From: Candidatus Yanofskybacteria bacterium RIFCSPLOWO2_01_FULL_49_17
GTDB taxonomy: Bacteria; Patescibacteriota; Minisyncoccia; 2-02-FULL-40-12; GWA2-44-9
Direction of reading: 5' to 3'
Assembly: GCA_001795695.1 (NCBI GenBank)
Contig: MGKO01000007.1
Coordinates: 35,978 to 68,467 of the forward strand
Length of the DNA stretch: 32,490 bases
The notes under the pieces are model-generated. The model worked only from the letters and a program-made list of their open reading frames with translations, ran no database searches and had not been told where the DNA came from. Made by a program: the position numbers and the translations under genes. Shown here one piece after another: positions 14,223-21,535 of this stretch (position 1 is its first letter; each line of letters starts with the position of its first letter).

Positions 14223-15596
14223 ATGTTTGGGCGCAAAAAAATAAAAGTCCGCCTAGCCCCGTCTCCGACGGGTTACATGCACGTCGGCACCGCTCAATCG
14301 GCGCTTTATAATTGGCTCTTCGCTAAAAAGAATGGCGGCGAGTTTCTGTTTCGGATAGAAGATACAGACATAGAGCGCTCCACTAAAGAATACGAGCAGA
14401 GCATTTTGGAGGCCCTGGAATGGCTGGAGTTGAAATGGGACGGTGAGGTGGTGCATCAAAGTAAACGCAGGATACATTATAGAAGGGCATTAGAAAAACT
14501 TATCACAAATAAAAAAGCTTTTTGGTGCAATCATACAAAAGAAGAACTAGAAGCGGAAAGAAAAGAAGAAGAAGAAAATAAACAACCTCCTAGACATATC
14601 TGCAGTTGTAAATCTAGCTCTGCTTTTGGGAGACATTATCCGGCCTCAAATCCCGGACAAAATTTTATCTTGCGTTTGGCAGTAAATGAGCAAAAAATAA
14701 CTTTTAATGATGTCATCCGCGGGCCGATAGAATTTGAAGCCAGTCTTCTCGGCGATTTCAGCATCGCCAAGAGCTTGGACGAGCCGCTCTATAACTTTGC
14801 GGTGGTGGTAGATGACGCCGAGATGGGAATTACTCATGCCATCCGCGGAGAGGACCATATTTCCAACACGCCCAAGCAGATTTTGATATACGAAGCGCTA
14901 GGTCTGCCGCTGCCGATATTCGCGCACTTGCCGCTCATCCTGGCGCCTGACAGGTCCAAGCTTTCAAAACGGCACGGCGGGATGGCGGTGGCGGATTACA
15001 AAAAAGATTACTTGCCCGAGGCGCTGATAAATTTTCTCGGCGGGCTGTCATACACTTTCAGTAAAGAGATAATTTCCCGCGAGGAGATGGTCAAGGAATT
15101 CGACTTGACCAAGGTCCATAAGTCAGGCGCAGTGTTTGATGTCAAGAAATTGAATTGGCTCAATTCGCAATACATCAAAAAACTGCCGCCAAAAGAATTT
15201 AAAAATTTAACGAATTTAAACATTTCAGACGCGGCCGCGGCCCTCATCACCGAGCGGCTGGAACGTTTAATGGACGCACAGGAGTTTTCGTATCTATGGT
15301 CAGAGCCGCAATACGGCAAGGAATTATTAAAATGGAAAAACAGCGGTTTTGAGCAGGTAAAAGCGTCTCTTTCCCGCTCGCTGGAGGTTTTGAAGGCAGC
15401 AGAAATGTCCCGAGAAGCCATACTTGCCGGTCTGGAAAAACTTAGCGTGGAGTTGGGGAATAAAGGACTGGTGTTTTGGCCACTGCGAGTAGCATTATCG
15501 GGAAAAGAAAAGTCGCCTGATCCGATAGATATCGCGTTGGCATTGGGTAAACAGGAAACCATTAAGAGAATTGAAAAAGCTATCTCACTTTTATAA
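14223..15596 (+). CDS. gltX: Glutamyl-tRNA synthetase
   Basis: Class I aminoacyl-tRNA synthetase that charges tRNA-Glu (and often tRNA-Gln before amidation in this group). RLAPSPTGYMHVGT holds the HIGH-type motif; RIEDTD follows. The KMSKS-type motif is KLSKRHG near residue 250. IRGEDHISNTPKQ and the helical anticodon-binding part (residues about 310-457) are present. At 457 residues it is normal. A middle stretch (about 14510-14660) is more AT-rich and contains WCNHTKEELEAERK and HICSCKSSS, the usual position of the zinc/connective region. The M23 hydrolase gene begins inside its last 26 bases. Confidence 0.96.
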   Translation: MFGRKKIKVRLAPSPTGYMHVGTAQSALYNWLFAKKNGGEFLFRIEDTDIERSTKEYEQSILEALEWLELKWDGEVVHQSKRRIHYRRALEKLITNKKAFWCNHTKEELEAERKEEEENKQPPRHICSCKSSSAFGRHYPASNPGQNFILRLAVNEQKITFNDVIRGPIEFEASLLGDFSIAKSLDEPLYNFAVVVDDAEMGITHAIRGEDHISNTPKQILIYEALGLPLPIFAHLPLILAPDRSKLSKRHGGMAVADYKKDYLPEALINFLGGLSYTFSKEIISREEMVKEFDLTKVHKSGAVFDVKKLNWLNSQYIKKLPPKEFKNLTNLNISDAAAALITERLERLMDAQEFSYLWSEPQYGKELLKWKNSGFEQVKASLSRSLEVLKAAEMSREAILAGLEKLSVELGNKGLVFWPLRVALSGKEKSPDPIDIALALGKQETIKRIEKAISLL

Positions 15597-16842
15597 AAGC
15601 CGGATATTATTTTTAGTGTTGGCCGGCCTGCTCACGGCCAGTTTTTCACTTGCGGAAACGATGGCAGACGTCAGCCAACTAAGGTCGGAGATAGACCGGC
15701 TGGAAGAGCAGATACAACAGCTTCAGAAAGAGCAGGAGCAGTATAAAAACAATATTTTCGGCGCCCAAGCCAAGGCCCAGACCCTCCAGAATCAGATAAA
15801 CAGTTTGAACAACCAGATAAAATATCTGGAGAGCCAGATAAAAGTGACCACGGTCAGCATCAACAAGACCTCGGTTGAGATAAACGAGACCCAAGGCGAC
15901 ATCCAAACCGCCGAACAAAAGATAGAAGCCCAAAAAAGGACCATCGGCCAGACACTGTTATTCTTGGACCGTCAGGATAAAGAAGGGCTTTTAGTGACCC
16001 TCCTGAAAAATGACAGCATGTCTGATTTTTTCCGGCAGGTCCAATACGCCAATTCTTTAAGTGAGGGACTGACGGACCTGGTCCGTGAACTGGAAGGCGC
16101 CAAGAAGGAGCTTGAAAGCGAAAAGAACCAGTTGGAGACAAAGAAGGAAGACCTTATCGTATTGAAGCAGAGACAAGCGTCTGAACGGGCCGCCGTCAGC
16201 GGCACGAAGGCGGAAACCAGCAATCTGTTGAAAGCGACCAAGGGCCAAGAGGCGGAGTTTCAGAAGATGCTGACAAAGTCCGAGGAGCTGGAAAGGCAGA
16301 TGAATTTGGAGATATTCAAACTTGAAGACCAGTTGCGCAAGGCCATTGACCCCAACAGTTTGCCTTTGGCCCGGCCGGGCGTCCTCTCCGCGCCGGTCCA
16401 GGGCCGGATATCCCAAGGATACGGCTGTTTGGAAACCAGATGGGCCCGTCGGTATTATCCTGACTGCAACAACGGCAAAGGAGGTTTCCATAACGGGCTG
16501 GACATCGCCGCGTCGTATGGAACGCCTTTGCGAGCGGCCGATGACGGCACGGTCATTGCCATCGGGAATGCCCCATATGCTTACGGGACATGGGCGGCGG
16601 TAGAGCACAGTAACGGGCTGGTGACCGCCTATACCCATATGTCCATCCGGTCCGTAAGCGTCGGCCAGCAATTGAGAAGAGGAAATGTGGTGGGAAGCAT
16701 GGGTAGTTCGGGCTTGTCCACCGGCAGTCATATCCATTTCATGGTCTACGCGCCCAGGACTTTCACTACCAAGACCAGCAGTATTTCGGGCGTTTTGCCA
16801 ATCGGTGCCACCTTAAATCCGTTGGATTATCTGCTAATATAA
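15571..16842 (+). CDS. Coiled-coil M23/LytM murein hydrolase, exported
   Basis: An EnvC-like cell-wall peptidase or its activator. The N-terminus KKLSHFYKSRILFLVLAGLL is a signal peptide ending near SLAET. Residues about 35-250 form a long coiled coil (LRSEIDRLEEQIQQLQKEQEQ and further). The C-terminal LytM domain has the metal and catalytic residues: HNGLDI (HxxxD), THM and HIHF (HxH), so it should be active rather than a dead EnvC-type regulator. The start is a TTG at 15571, needed to keep the signal peptide, and overlaps gltX by 26 bases. It probably acts in septal peptidoglycan remodelling. Confidence 0.92.
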   Translation: MKKLSHFYKSRILFLVLAGLLTASFSLAETMADVSQLRSEIDRLEEQIQQLQKEQEQYKNNIFGAQAKAQTLQNQINSLNNQIKYLESQIKVTTVSINKTSVEINETQGDIQTAEQKIEAQKRTIGQTLLFLDRQDKEGLLVTLLKNDSMSDFFRQVQYANSLSEGLTDLVRELEGAKKELESEKNQLETKKEDLIVLKQRQASERAAVSGTKAETSNLLKATKGQEAEFQKMLTKSEELERQMNLEIFKLEDQLRKAIDPNSLPLARPGVLSAPVQGRISQGYGCLETRWARRYYPDCNNGKGGFHNGLDIAASYGTPLRAADDGTVIAIGNAPYAYGTWAAVEHSNGLVTAYTHMSIRSVSVGQQLRRGNVVGSMGSSGLSTGSHIHFMVYAPRTFTTKTSSISGVLPIGATLNPLDYLLI

Positions 16843-16860
16843 AAATTTAAATATTTAAAG

Positions 16861-18174
16861 ATGCAAAAAGTCGTTATTTTAGGTGGGGGGTTCGGGGGCG
16901 TGAGATGCGCTTTGGACCTATCACGATACGCGGGAGACGAATTGAGCGTCACTTTGATCGACCGCAACAGTTATCATCTCTTCACCCCGACTCTGTATGA
17001 GGTTGCCTCTGCGGCGCCGATAAAAGAGGATGATATGTTTCATCTCCAGCTTCGGCGAAGCATCAGCATCCCGTATTCTAAAATTTTTGCGGGCAAGAAC
17101 GTCCAGCTTGTCCAGGCCGAGATTGCTTCGGTAGATTTAGTAAATAAACGAGTCACTTTTGCTGGCGGAGATCCCGTTAGAAGTAGCCTCGCCGAGGTCC
17201 GAAGGACTCGCGCCTTTGGCGCGAGCGAGACTTCTAACGGGATTGACTTTGACTACTGCGTGCTGGCTTTAGGCAGCCAGTCATCCGATTTTGGTATTCC
17301 GGGGGTTTATGAATATGCCTACCAGTTCAAGACCATCAGCGACGGCTTGGCGTTGAACAAAAAAATGCAGGAATTGTTCCGTGACATTAAAGAGGGGAGA
17401 GCGGCATCCCCCATTTCTTTTCTTATCATCGGAGCCGGATTTACCGGCATTGAACTGGCCGCTGAACTGGCCAGCTGCGCGAGGATGTTAAGCAAGAAGC
17501 TCGGGTTGGACAAACGGGCCTACTCCCTGACCCTATTTGAAGCCGCTCCCAACATCCTGCCCATGGTCCAAGACAAAGAGCGAGATATTATTGTCAAACG
17601 TTTGACCGAGCTCGGGGTGGCCATAATGTCGAACTCATTCATTGAATCGGTAACGAGCGATTCGGTTAAATTAAAAAGCGGTCAAACGGTAAAAGGTTCA
17701 GCCGTGGTTTGGACGGCCGGCGTCCAGCCGAGCGTACTACTGAAGAGCATCCACGGCCTTGAGCTGACGCCAAAGGGAAAAGTTCCGGTGCGGCCTACTT
17801 TAGCCGTATCGGGATTGCCGAGCGTGTATGCTTTGGGGGACGTTATTGAGTTTATTGACCCCAAGACCCAAAAACCTGTTCCCGGTCTGGCCCACACCGC
17901 TCTGGCCCAGGGCCGAGTAACGGCCCGCAACATTGCGACCTCCATCAAAGGCCGACAGCTAAAAGAATATGTGCCGTATTATGATTCATGGATAGCGCCG
18001 GTAGGCGCGAAGTTCGCCGTGGCCCATCTCGGTCAAGGTTCAACCTTGACCGGATTCTGGGGCTGGCTTGTCCGCGGTCTGGCCGATCTGCGTTATTTTA
18101 TGTCCATCCTGCCCCTTAAGCAGGCCTTGGCCCTATTCCGCCGGGACCTGATGCTTTTCTCCAAAAACGACTAG
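16861..18174 (+). CDS. NDH-2-like NAD(P)H/FAD oxidoreductase
   Basis: A type II NADH dehydrogenase-like flavoprotein. The first dinucleotide fold is VVILGGGFGGVRCALDLSRY (FAD) and the second is FLIIGAGFTGIELAAELA (NAD(P)H). A third FAD contact is SVYALGDV, with a C-terminal amphipathic/hydrophobic end (GFWGWLVRGLADLRYFMSILPLKQ) that would attach to the membrane. At 437 residues it is normal. Between residues about 104 and 128 (GG|DPVRSSLAEVRR...TSNGI|DFD) it carries an inserted palindromic element that reads through in frame. It starts 18 bases after the M23 hydrolase gene. Confidence 0.88.
   Translation: MQKVVILGGGFGGVRCALDLSRYAGDELSVTLIDRNSYHLFTPTLYEVASAAPIKEDDMFHLQLRRSISIPYSKIFAGKNVQLVQAEIASVDLVNKRVTFAGGDPVRSSLAEVRRTRAFGASETSNGIDFDYCVLALGSQSSDFGIPGVYEYAYQFKTISDGLALNKKMQELFRDIKEGRAASPISFLIIGAGFTGIELAAELASCARMLSKKLGLDKRAYSLTLFEAAPNILPMVQDKERDIIVKRLTELGVAIMSNSFIESVTSDSVKLKSGQTVKGSAVVWTAGVQPSVLLKSIHGLELTPKGKVPVRPTLAVSGLPSVYALGDVIEFIDPKTQKPVPGLAHTALAQGRVTARNIATSIKGRQLKEYVPYYDSWIAPVGAKFAVAHLGQGSTLTGFWGWLVRGLADLRYFMSILPLKQALALFRRDLMLFSKND
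17171..17243. repeat. Palindromic element inserted in frame in NDH-2 gene
   Basis: ATCCCGTTAGAAGT (17171-17184) and ACTTCTAACGGGAT (17230-17243) are exact 14-bp inverted repeats. Inside are smaller hairpins: CCTC-GCC-GAGG, GTCC-GAA-GGAC and CTCGCGCC-TTT-GGCGCGAG. The termini are identical to those at 21424-21501 and differ at two positions of 14 from those around the GIY-YIG gene. Confidence 0.9.
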
Positions 18175-18227
18175 CCATTATTGTGATTGTGGATACAGAG
18201 GTCTCAATTAATGTTAGAATTAACAAA

Positions 18228-19343
18228 ATGAAAGTTATTACCCTTATGCGTATAACGAAGAGGTTTTCGGTTGCGATATTGATTGTCGGGATTATTTTAC
18301 TGTCTGAAGGATTGATCAGTCGCAATGCGTATGCGGCCGTTCCAAAAGTATTAAGTTTTCAGGGACGACTGACGGACACATCCGGCAATCTTAGAGGCGG
18401 GAGCGGAACGAATTTCTATTTCAAATTCAAGATCCATTCCACGCTGACCGGCGATAATCAGCTTTGGTTGTCCGGCGCGACGGCGATAACGATAAAAGTC
18501 ACCCAAGGTGTTTTTAACACTTTGCTTGGCGATACCTCGGCAGGATATAGCGCTTTGGATCTAGATTTTGATTCATCGGCCTATTACTTAGAAGTTCAAG
18601 TTTCCGATACCATTGATTCTGGTTTTGAGACCCTTTCTCCTCGCCAGAGGATTGTCGCTTCCGGTTTCGCGATAAACGCCGAGACGGTTCACGGCGGAAG
18701 ATTTATCAACGCGACCGGTGTCGGCCAATTCGGCGGCTTGGCAACGACTAGTTATTCAAGATTTGGGACAGCGGAAACTACCCACGCCGGCACAATAGAT
18801 GCACCCAACGACCTCCTTGTTTCCGGCGGGCTTGAAGTAAACAGCTCGGCCGCCTTTGACGGGATTGTTTCATTTGGCGCCGTCGCTTCTCACACCGCCG
18901 CCGGCGAATGGAACTTTGATTCCAACACCCTGGTCATTGATTCTGGCACCGATCGGGTTGGCGTCGGCACATCGGGTCCAACGAGAAAGTTTAACGTTTT
19001 GGAAGCAGTCAGCGTGGCGCAATTTCGCCTAGGCCAATCAAATTCTGTTTACGGTGAATTTTATGTTGATGGTTCCGGTGATATCAACATTTCTGCAACC
19101 GACGGCGCTGGCGGCGGCGGAAATATCAGAGGGGATGATACAAATTTATGGGTTTGTCTCGGGGTGGGCTGCGGGGTGAACGCTCCGGCGGAAAAGGGAA
19201 ACGCGATAATAGAAACCTCGATTCTTTTTGGCAACACCTTTAGGTTTAAACAAAATATTGATGGGGTTACCGCATCAAAATCCGTAATCATGTATGATGC
19301 AGGGAGCAACACCATACTTGAATTTGACCAAGACCTGCAGTGA
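18228..19343 (+). CDS. Secreted fibre-like surface protein
   Basis: About 371 residues. A signal peptide (RITKRFSVAILIVGIILLSE, ending near NAYA-AVPK) is followed by the PKVLSFQGRLTDTSGNLRGG motif that I associate with exported proteins of this bacterial group. The rest is a glycine/serine/threonine-rich beta region (DRVGVGTSGPTRKFNVLEAV, DGSGDINISATDGAGGGG), similar to bacteriophage tail-fibre or adhesin shafts. The ATG at 18228 is chosen because TAGAAT (18215-18220) lies 7 bases before it (leaderless). A second ATG at 18246 is also possible. TatC begins at its stop codon. Confidence 0.7.
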   Translation: MKVITLMRITKRFSVAILIVGIILLSEGLISRNAYAAVPKVLSFQGRLTDTSGNLRGGSGTNFYFKFKIHSTLTGDNQLWLSGATAITIKVTQGVFNTLLGDTSAGYSALDLDFDSSAYYLEVQVSDTIDSGFETLSPRQRIVASGFAINAETVHGGRFINATGVGQFGGLATTSYSRFGTAETTHAGTIDAPNDLLVSGGLEVNSSAAFDGIVSFGAVASHTAAGEWNFDSNTLVIDSGTDRVGVGTSGPTRKFNVLEAVSVAQFRLGQSNSVYGEFYVDGSGDINISATDGAGGGGNIRGDDTNLWVCLGVGCGVNAPAEKGNAIIETSILFGNTFRFKQNIDGVTASKSVIMYDAGSNTILEFDQDLQ

Positions 19344-19354
19344 TCCCTGTCCCC

Positions 19355-20131
19355 ATGACCCTTCTTCAGGAATTCAAAATATTTATAAAAAGTATCATAT
19401 CTTGGATTTATGCTCTGGTCGCTTTTGCCCTGTTCTTCTCTTTCTTTGGCTTGAATAGGGTTGCGATCTACGGTAGGGACCTGATCTTGCCAACACTTTC
19501 CAAGGATTCTCTTTCTATCCAGGCATTCAAGATGATGGAACGCGACCTTGTCCCTCCTGGTGTCCAGCTTATCGTGACCGATCCTTGGAGCGGCTTTGTG
19601 GTCCAGCTGGAGATAACGTTTATCTTGGCCTTTATCGCCAGTTTCCCCTTCCTCCTCTACAAGATCATCAGGTATATCTCGCCGGCCCTCTTTGAGCATG
19701 AAAAAAAAGCCGTCTTCAGATCGGTTGTCGCGTTCACGTTTCTGTTTCTGATGGGATGTGTTTTTGCCTATTATATTTTGATACCTCTGACCTTTAAGTT
19801 CATGTATCCCTTTGCCTCCTCACTGGGGGTAGCGACCTTATTTTCGCTTGACTCATTTATGGCCTGGATAATTGCCATCTTGATAACCACCGGGATAATC
19901 TTCCTTCTGCCGATCTTTATGACCGTTTTGAGCTATCTGGGGCTGGTCAGCCCCGGTTTTTGGAGGAGAAAATGGAAGTTCGCTCTTTTCTTTTTGCTCA
20001 TCTTCTCCGCGGTGATAACACCGGACGGGACGGGCATCACCATGATCATGCTGTTCGTCCCCCTTTCCTTGCTTTATGGGACCGGTTCTTTGATGTCCGG
20101 CCCGCCTGGCCGGCGGGCCGGACAGGGCTGA
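19355..20131 (+). CDS. tatC: Twin-arginine translocase subunit TatC
   Basis: The core receptor of the Tat pathway, which recognises twin-arginine signal peptides and moves folded proteins across the membrane. Seen: the N-terminal cytosolic region and first helix, DPWSGFVVQLEITFILAFIASFP, the family-typical 'ISPALFEHEKKAVFRSV' segment, FAYYILIPLTFKFMY, and 'LSYLGLVSPGFWRRKWKFALFFLLIFSAVITP'. These match the canonical order of six helices. The start is the ATG at 19355; a GTG at 19340, overlapping the previous stop, is also possible. The C-terminus SGPPGRRAGQG is supplied by a palindrome at 20094-20124. tatA follows about 200 bases downstream. Confidence 0.93.
   Translation: MTLLQEFKIFIKSIISWIYALVAFALFFSFFGLNRVAIYGRDLILPTLSKDSLSIQAFKMMERDLVPPGVQLIVTDPWSGFVVQLEITFILAFIASFPFLLYKIIRYISPALFEHEKKAVFRSVVAFTFLFLMGCVFAYYILIPLTFKFMYPFASSLGVATLFSLDSFMAWIIAILITTGIIFLLPIFMTVLSYLGLVSPGFWRRKWKFALFFLLIFSAVITPDGTGITMIMLFVPLSLLYGTGSLMSGPPGRRAGQG
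20094..20124. repeat. Palindrome forming the last codons of tatC
   Basis: TGTCCGGCCCGCC and GGCGGGCCGGACA are perfect 13-base arms around TGGCC. It is translated as the TatC tail and is not followed by a T-run. It sits at the point where base composition changes to AT-rich. Confidence 0.8.
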
Positions 20132-20206
20132 TAGTGGATTACTTTCTTTACACCATATTTCATTGTTGATAAACTTAACTAAAGGTCGATTAGCAAACAA
20201 AAATAA

Positions 20207-20212
20207 TATAAT
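20207..20212 (+). promoter_or_regulatory. -10 box upstream of the TatA-like microprotein
   Basis: TATAAT ending 9 bases before the ATG at 20222, no SD site. It is likely a leaderless start for the tatA-containing operon. Confidence 0.5.
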
Positions 20213-20221
20213 AATATACAC

Positions 20222-20320
20222 ATGTTCGGACTAGGAATAACCGAAATAACACTGATTATAGTAGTCATAGCCGTAATCTACTTTTTTTATTGGAAACACA
20301 AGAGCAATAAAGTCAAGTAA
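20222..20320 (+). CDS. TatA-like microprotein (32 residues)
   Basis: A very short gene starting MFGLGITEITLIIVVIAVI, the same MFGLG start as the full tatA 26 bases downstream (MFGLGPPEIVIILILAVV). It has the N-terminal membrane helix but lacks the amphipathic helix and charged tail, ending YWKHKSNKVK. It could be a minimal TatA/TatE-like partner, a decoy that tunes Tat pores, or a decaying duplicate. The clean start and -10 box and the intact frame argue that it is expressed. Confidence 0.6.
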   Translation: MFGLGITEITLIIVVIAVIYFFYWKHKSNKVK

Positions 20321-20345
20321 AGCAATAGCTAAGTAAACAAACGAT

Positions 20346-20546
20346 ATGTTTGGATTAGGACCTCCAGAGATAGTAATTATCTTGATATTGGCGGTGGTTT
20401 TCTTCTTCGGAGGGGAGAAATTGTCTAATTTGGCAAGAACATTGGGCAGATTTACCGGCGAATTTAAAAAAGGGAGAGCCGAGATAGAGGAAGAGCTTAA
20501 AAAGGTCGAGGAGGAATTAAAACTAAATGGGAAACCAAAAGAATAA
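20346..20546 (+). CDS. tatA: Sec-independent translocase TatA/E
   Basis: A pore-forming component of the Tat pathway. A 66-residue protein: MFGLGPPEIVIILILAVVFF (membrane helix), then FGGEKLSNLARTLGRFTGEFKKG (the conserved FG(x)KL-type hinge and amphipathic helix), then an acidic/basic tail EEELKKVEEELK. This is the classic TatA layout and length. It lies between the TatA-like microprotein and a twin-arginine protein, whose ATG overlaps its last 20 bases. Confidence 0.93.
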   Translation: MFGLGPPEIVIILILAVVFFFGGEKLSNLARTLGRFTGEFKKGRAEIEEELKKVEEELKLNGKPKE

Positions 20547-20787
20547 AATAGAAAATGTAGACAGATACCGAAGAAGATTTTTATCAGCGATATTGATAGG
20601 CGGCGGGGCTTTTTTGACGACAAAAGTGTTGGGACCCTTACTCTCATTCTTTAACGAGCCGTCGACCAGAGGCAATTTTTCCGATAAGCCAAGCTTTGAC
20701 AGTTTTAAGATTGTGGAAGATAAAAAAGTATTGTCTATTTATGACAGCTCCGGAGAGGAAATACTTCAAATTGATAAAGAGGCATGA
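20527..20787 (+). CDS. Small twin-arginine signal protein (probable Tat substrate)
   Basis: An 86-residue protein. The N-terminus YRRRFLSAILIGGGAFLTTK fits a Tat signal: an RRxFL-type motif followed by a mild hydrophobic stretch. The rest is a small hydrophilic domain (FKIVEDKKVLSIYDSSGEEILQIDKE) of unknown role, possibly a two-strand unit. It overlaps tatA by 20 bases and the next ATG by 4, so it is almost certainly translated with them and may be the dedicated Tat cargo or an anchored accessory. No cleavage site is obvious. Confidence 0.7.
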   Translation: MGNQKNKIENVDRYRRRFLSAILIGGGAFLTTKVLGPLLSFFNEPSTRGNFSDKPSFDSFKIVEDKKVLSIYDSSGEEILQIDKEA

Positions 20788-21392
20788 AACAAAAGACAGA
20801 GTGCGGCAAACATAGATGGATCCCTCTTTTAGGGATGAATAAAGGGAAAACCGTTCCCACCTCTCTTTTTACTTGTTTGAAATGCGGGGATTTGAAGGTG
20901 GGCGAGGAGACAATAAAAATTTCCAGGTTTCGTCTGGATATGGGTGAACTGCCTATAAATAGTGCGGCTGGAATTCAACTGATGGAAACGCCCACCGCCA
21001 ATCAAACTGCCTCCGGCTTTATAGTCAGCATGACTTATGGCGAGTCTATTACTATTGGCGACCTTTTGTATTTCACATCAAGTGGCACCGTTAAACAAGC
21101 AGATGCCAACGGAACTTCTACTTATCCGGTGATGGGTTTGGCTCTGGCTACAGCAAGTAGCGGGTCAAACAGTGTTCTCTTGCACGGTATTTATAAAGAC
21201 ACTACTAAATGGACCGGAGGAACCAATTTGACAGTGGGAGGCGTTTGTTATCTGTCAACTACGGCAGGAGGAACAGCCCAAACTCAACCCTCGGCACTAA
21301 ATGATGTAATTCAAGTGGTGGGAGTTGCCATCAACGCGAGCAGAATTTATTTTAAACCGTCCGCGGACTACCTGACACACACCGGCGCCTAA
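20784..21392 (+). CDS. Zinc-ribbon protein with phage-decoration-like domain
   Basis: A 202-residue protein. The N-terminus carries CGKHRW and CLKCG (possible zinc ribbon). A stretch SRFRLDMGELPINSAAGIQLMETPTANQTASG leads into a beta-rich region (SITIGDLLYFTSSGTVKQADANG, VLLHGIYKD, LTVGGVCYLSTT) that resembles the phage head-decoration/tail-fibre type fold (DUF2190-like). It overlaps the Tat-signal gene by the ATGA form. A bacterial surface spike built from a phage-type module is possible, or a prophage leftover. No other phage genes are near. Confidence 0.6.
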   Translation: MKQKTECGKHRWIPLLGMNKGKTVPTSLFTCLKCGDLKVGEETIKISRFRLDMGELPINSAAGIQLMETPTANQTASGFIVSMTYGESITIGDLLYFTSSGTVKQADANGTSTYPVMGLALATASSGSNSVLLHGIYKDTTKWTGGTNLTVGGVCYLSTTAGGTAQTQPSALNDVIQVVGVAINASRIYFKPSADYLTHTGA

Positions 21393-21423
21393 ACTTATCA
21401 TTTAGTAGGGTAAAAACTCATTG

Positions 21424-21501
21424 ATCCCGTTAGAAGTAAGACGCCCCCAAGGGGGCGTCTGCCGACCATACTCAAAAAGCGGGTCGGACTTCTAACGGGA
21501 T
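21424..21501. repeat. Palindromic element with ATCCCGTTAGAAGT termini
   Basis: The same exact 14-bp termini as in the NDH-2 gene (21424-21437 and 21488-21501). Inside are two hairpins: GACGCCCCC-AA-GGGGGCGTC and CCGACC...GGTCGG. It lies between the phage-like gene and the first glycosyltransferase, abutting the latter's promoter. Confidence 0.9.
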
Positions 21502-21529
21502 TGGATTTTTTTGAATATTTTGCTACATT
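21501..21529 (+). promoter_or_regulatory. Possible promoter of the glycan cluster
   Basis: TTGGAT, exactly 17 bases, TACATT, with the ATG 6 bases after the -10 (leaderless). Its -35 begins at the very end of the palindromic element, so insertion of that element may have created or altered the promoter. Confidence 0.4.
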
Positions 21530-21535
21530 TCCGGT

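Noticed and set aside
20784-21392. Prophage remnant as the explanation of the decoration-like gene
   Set aside because: No integrase, terminase, portal or other phage gene is nearby, and the gene is overlapped with the tat genes; a domesticated module is more likely.
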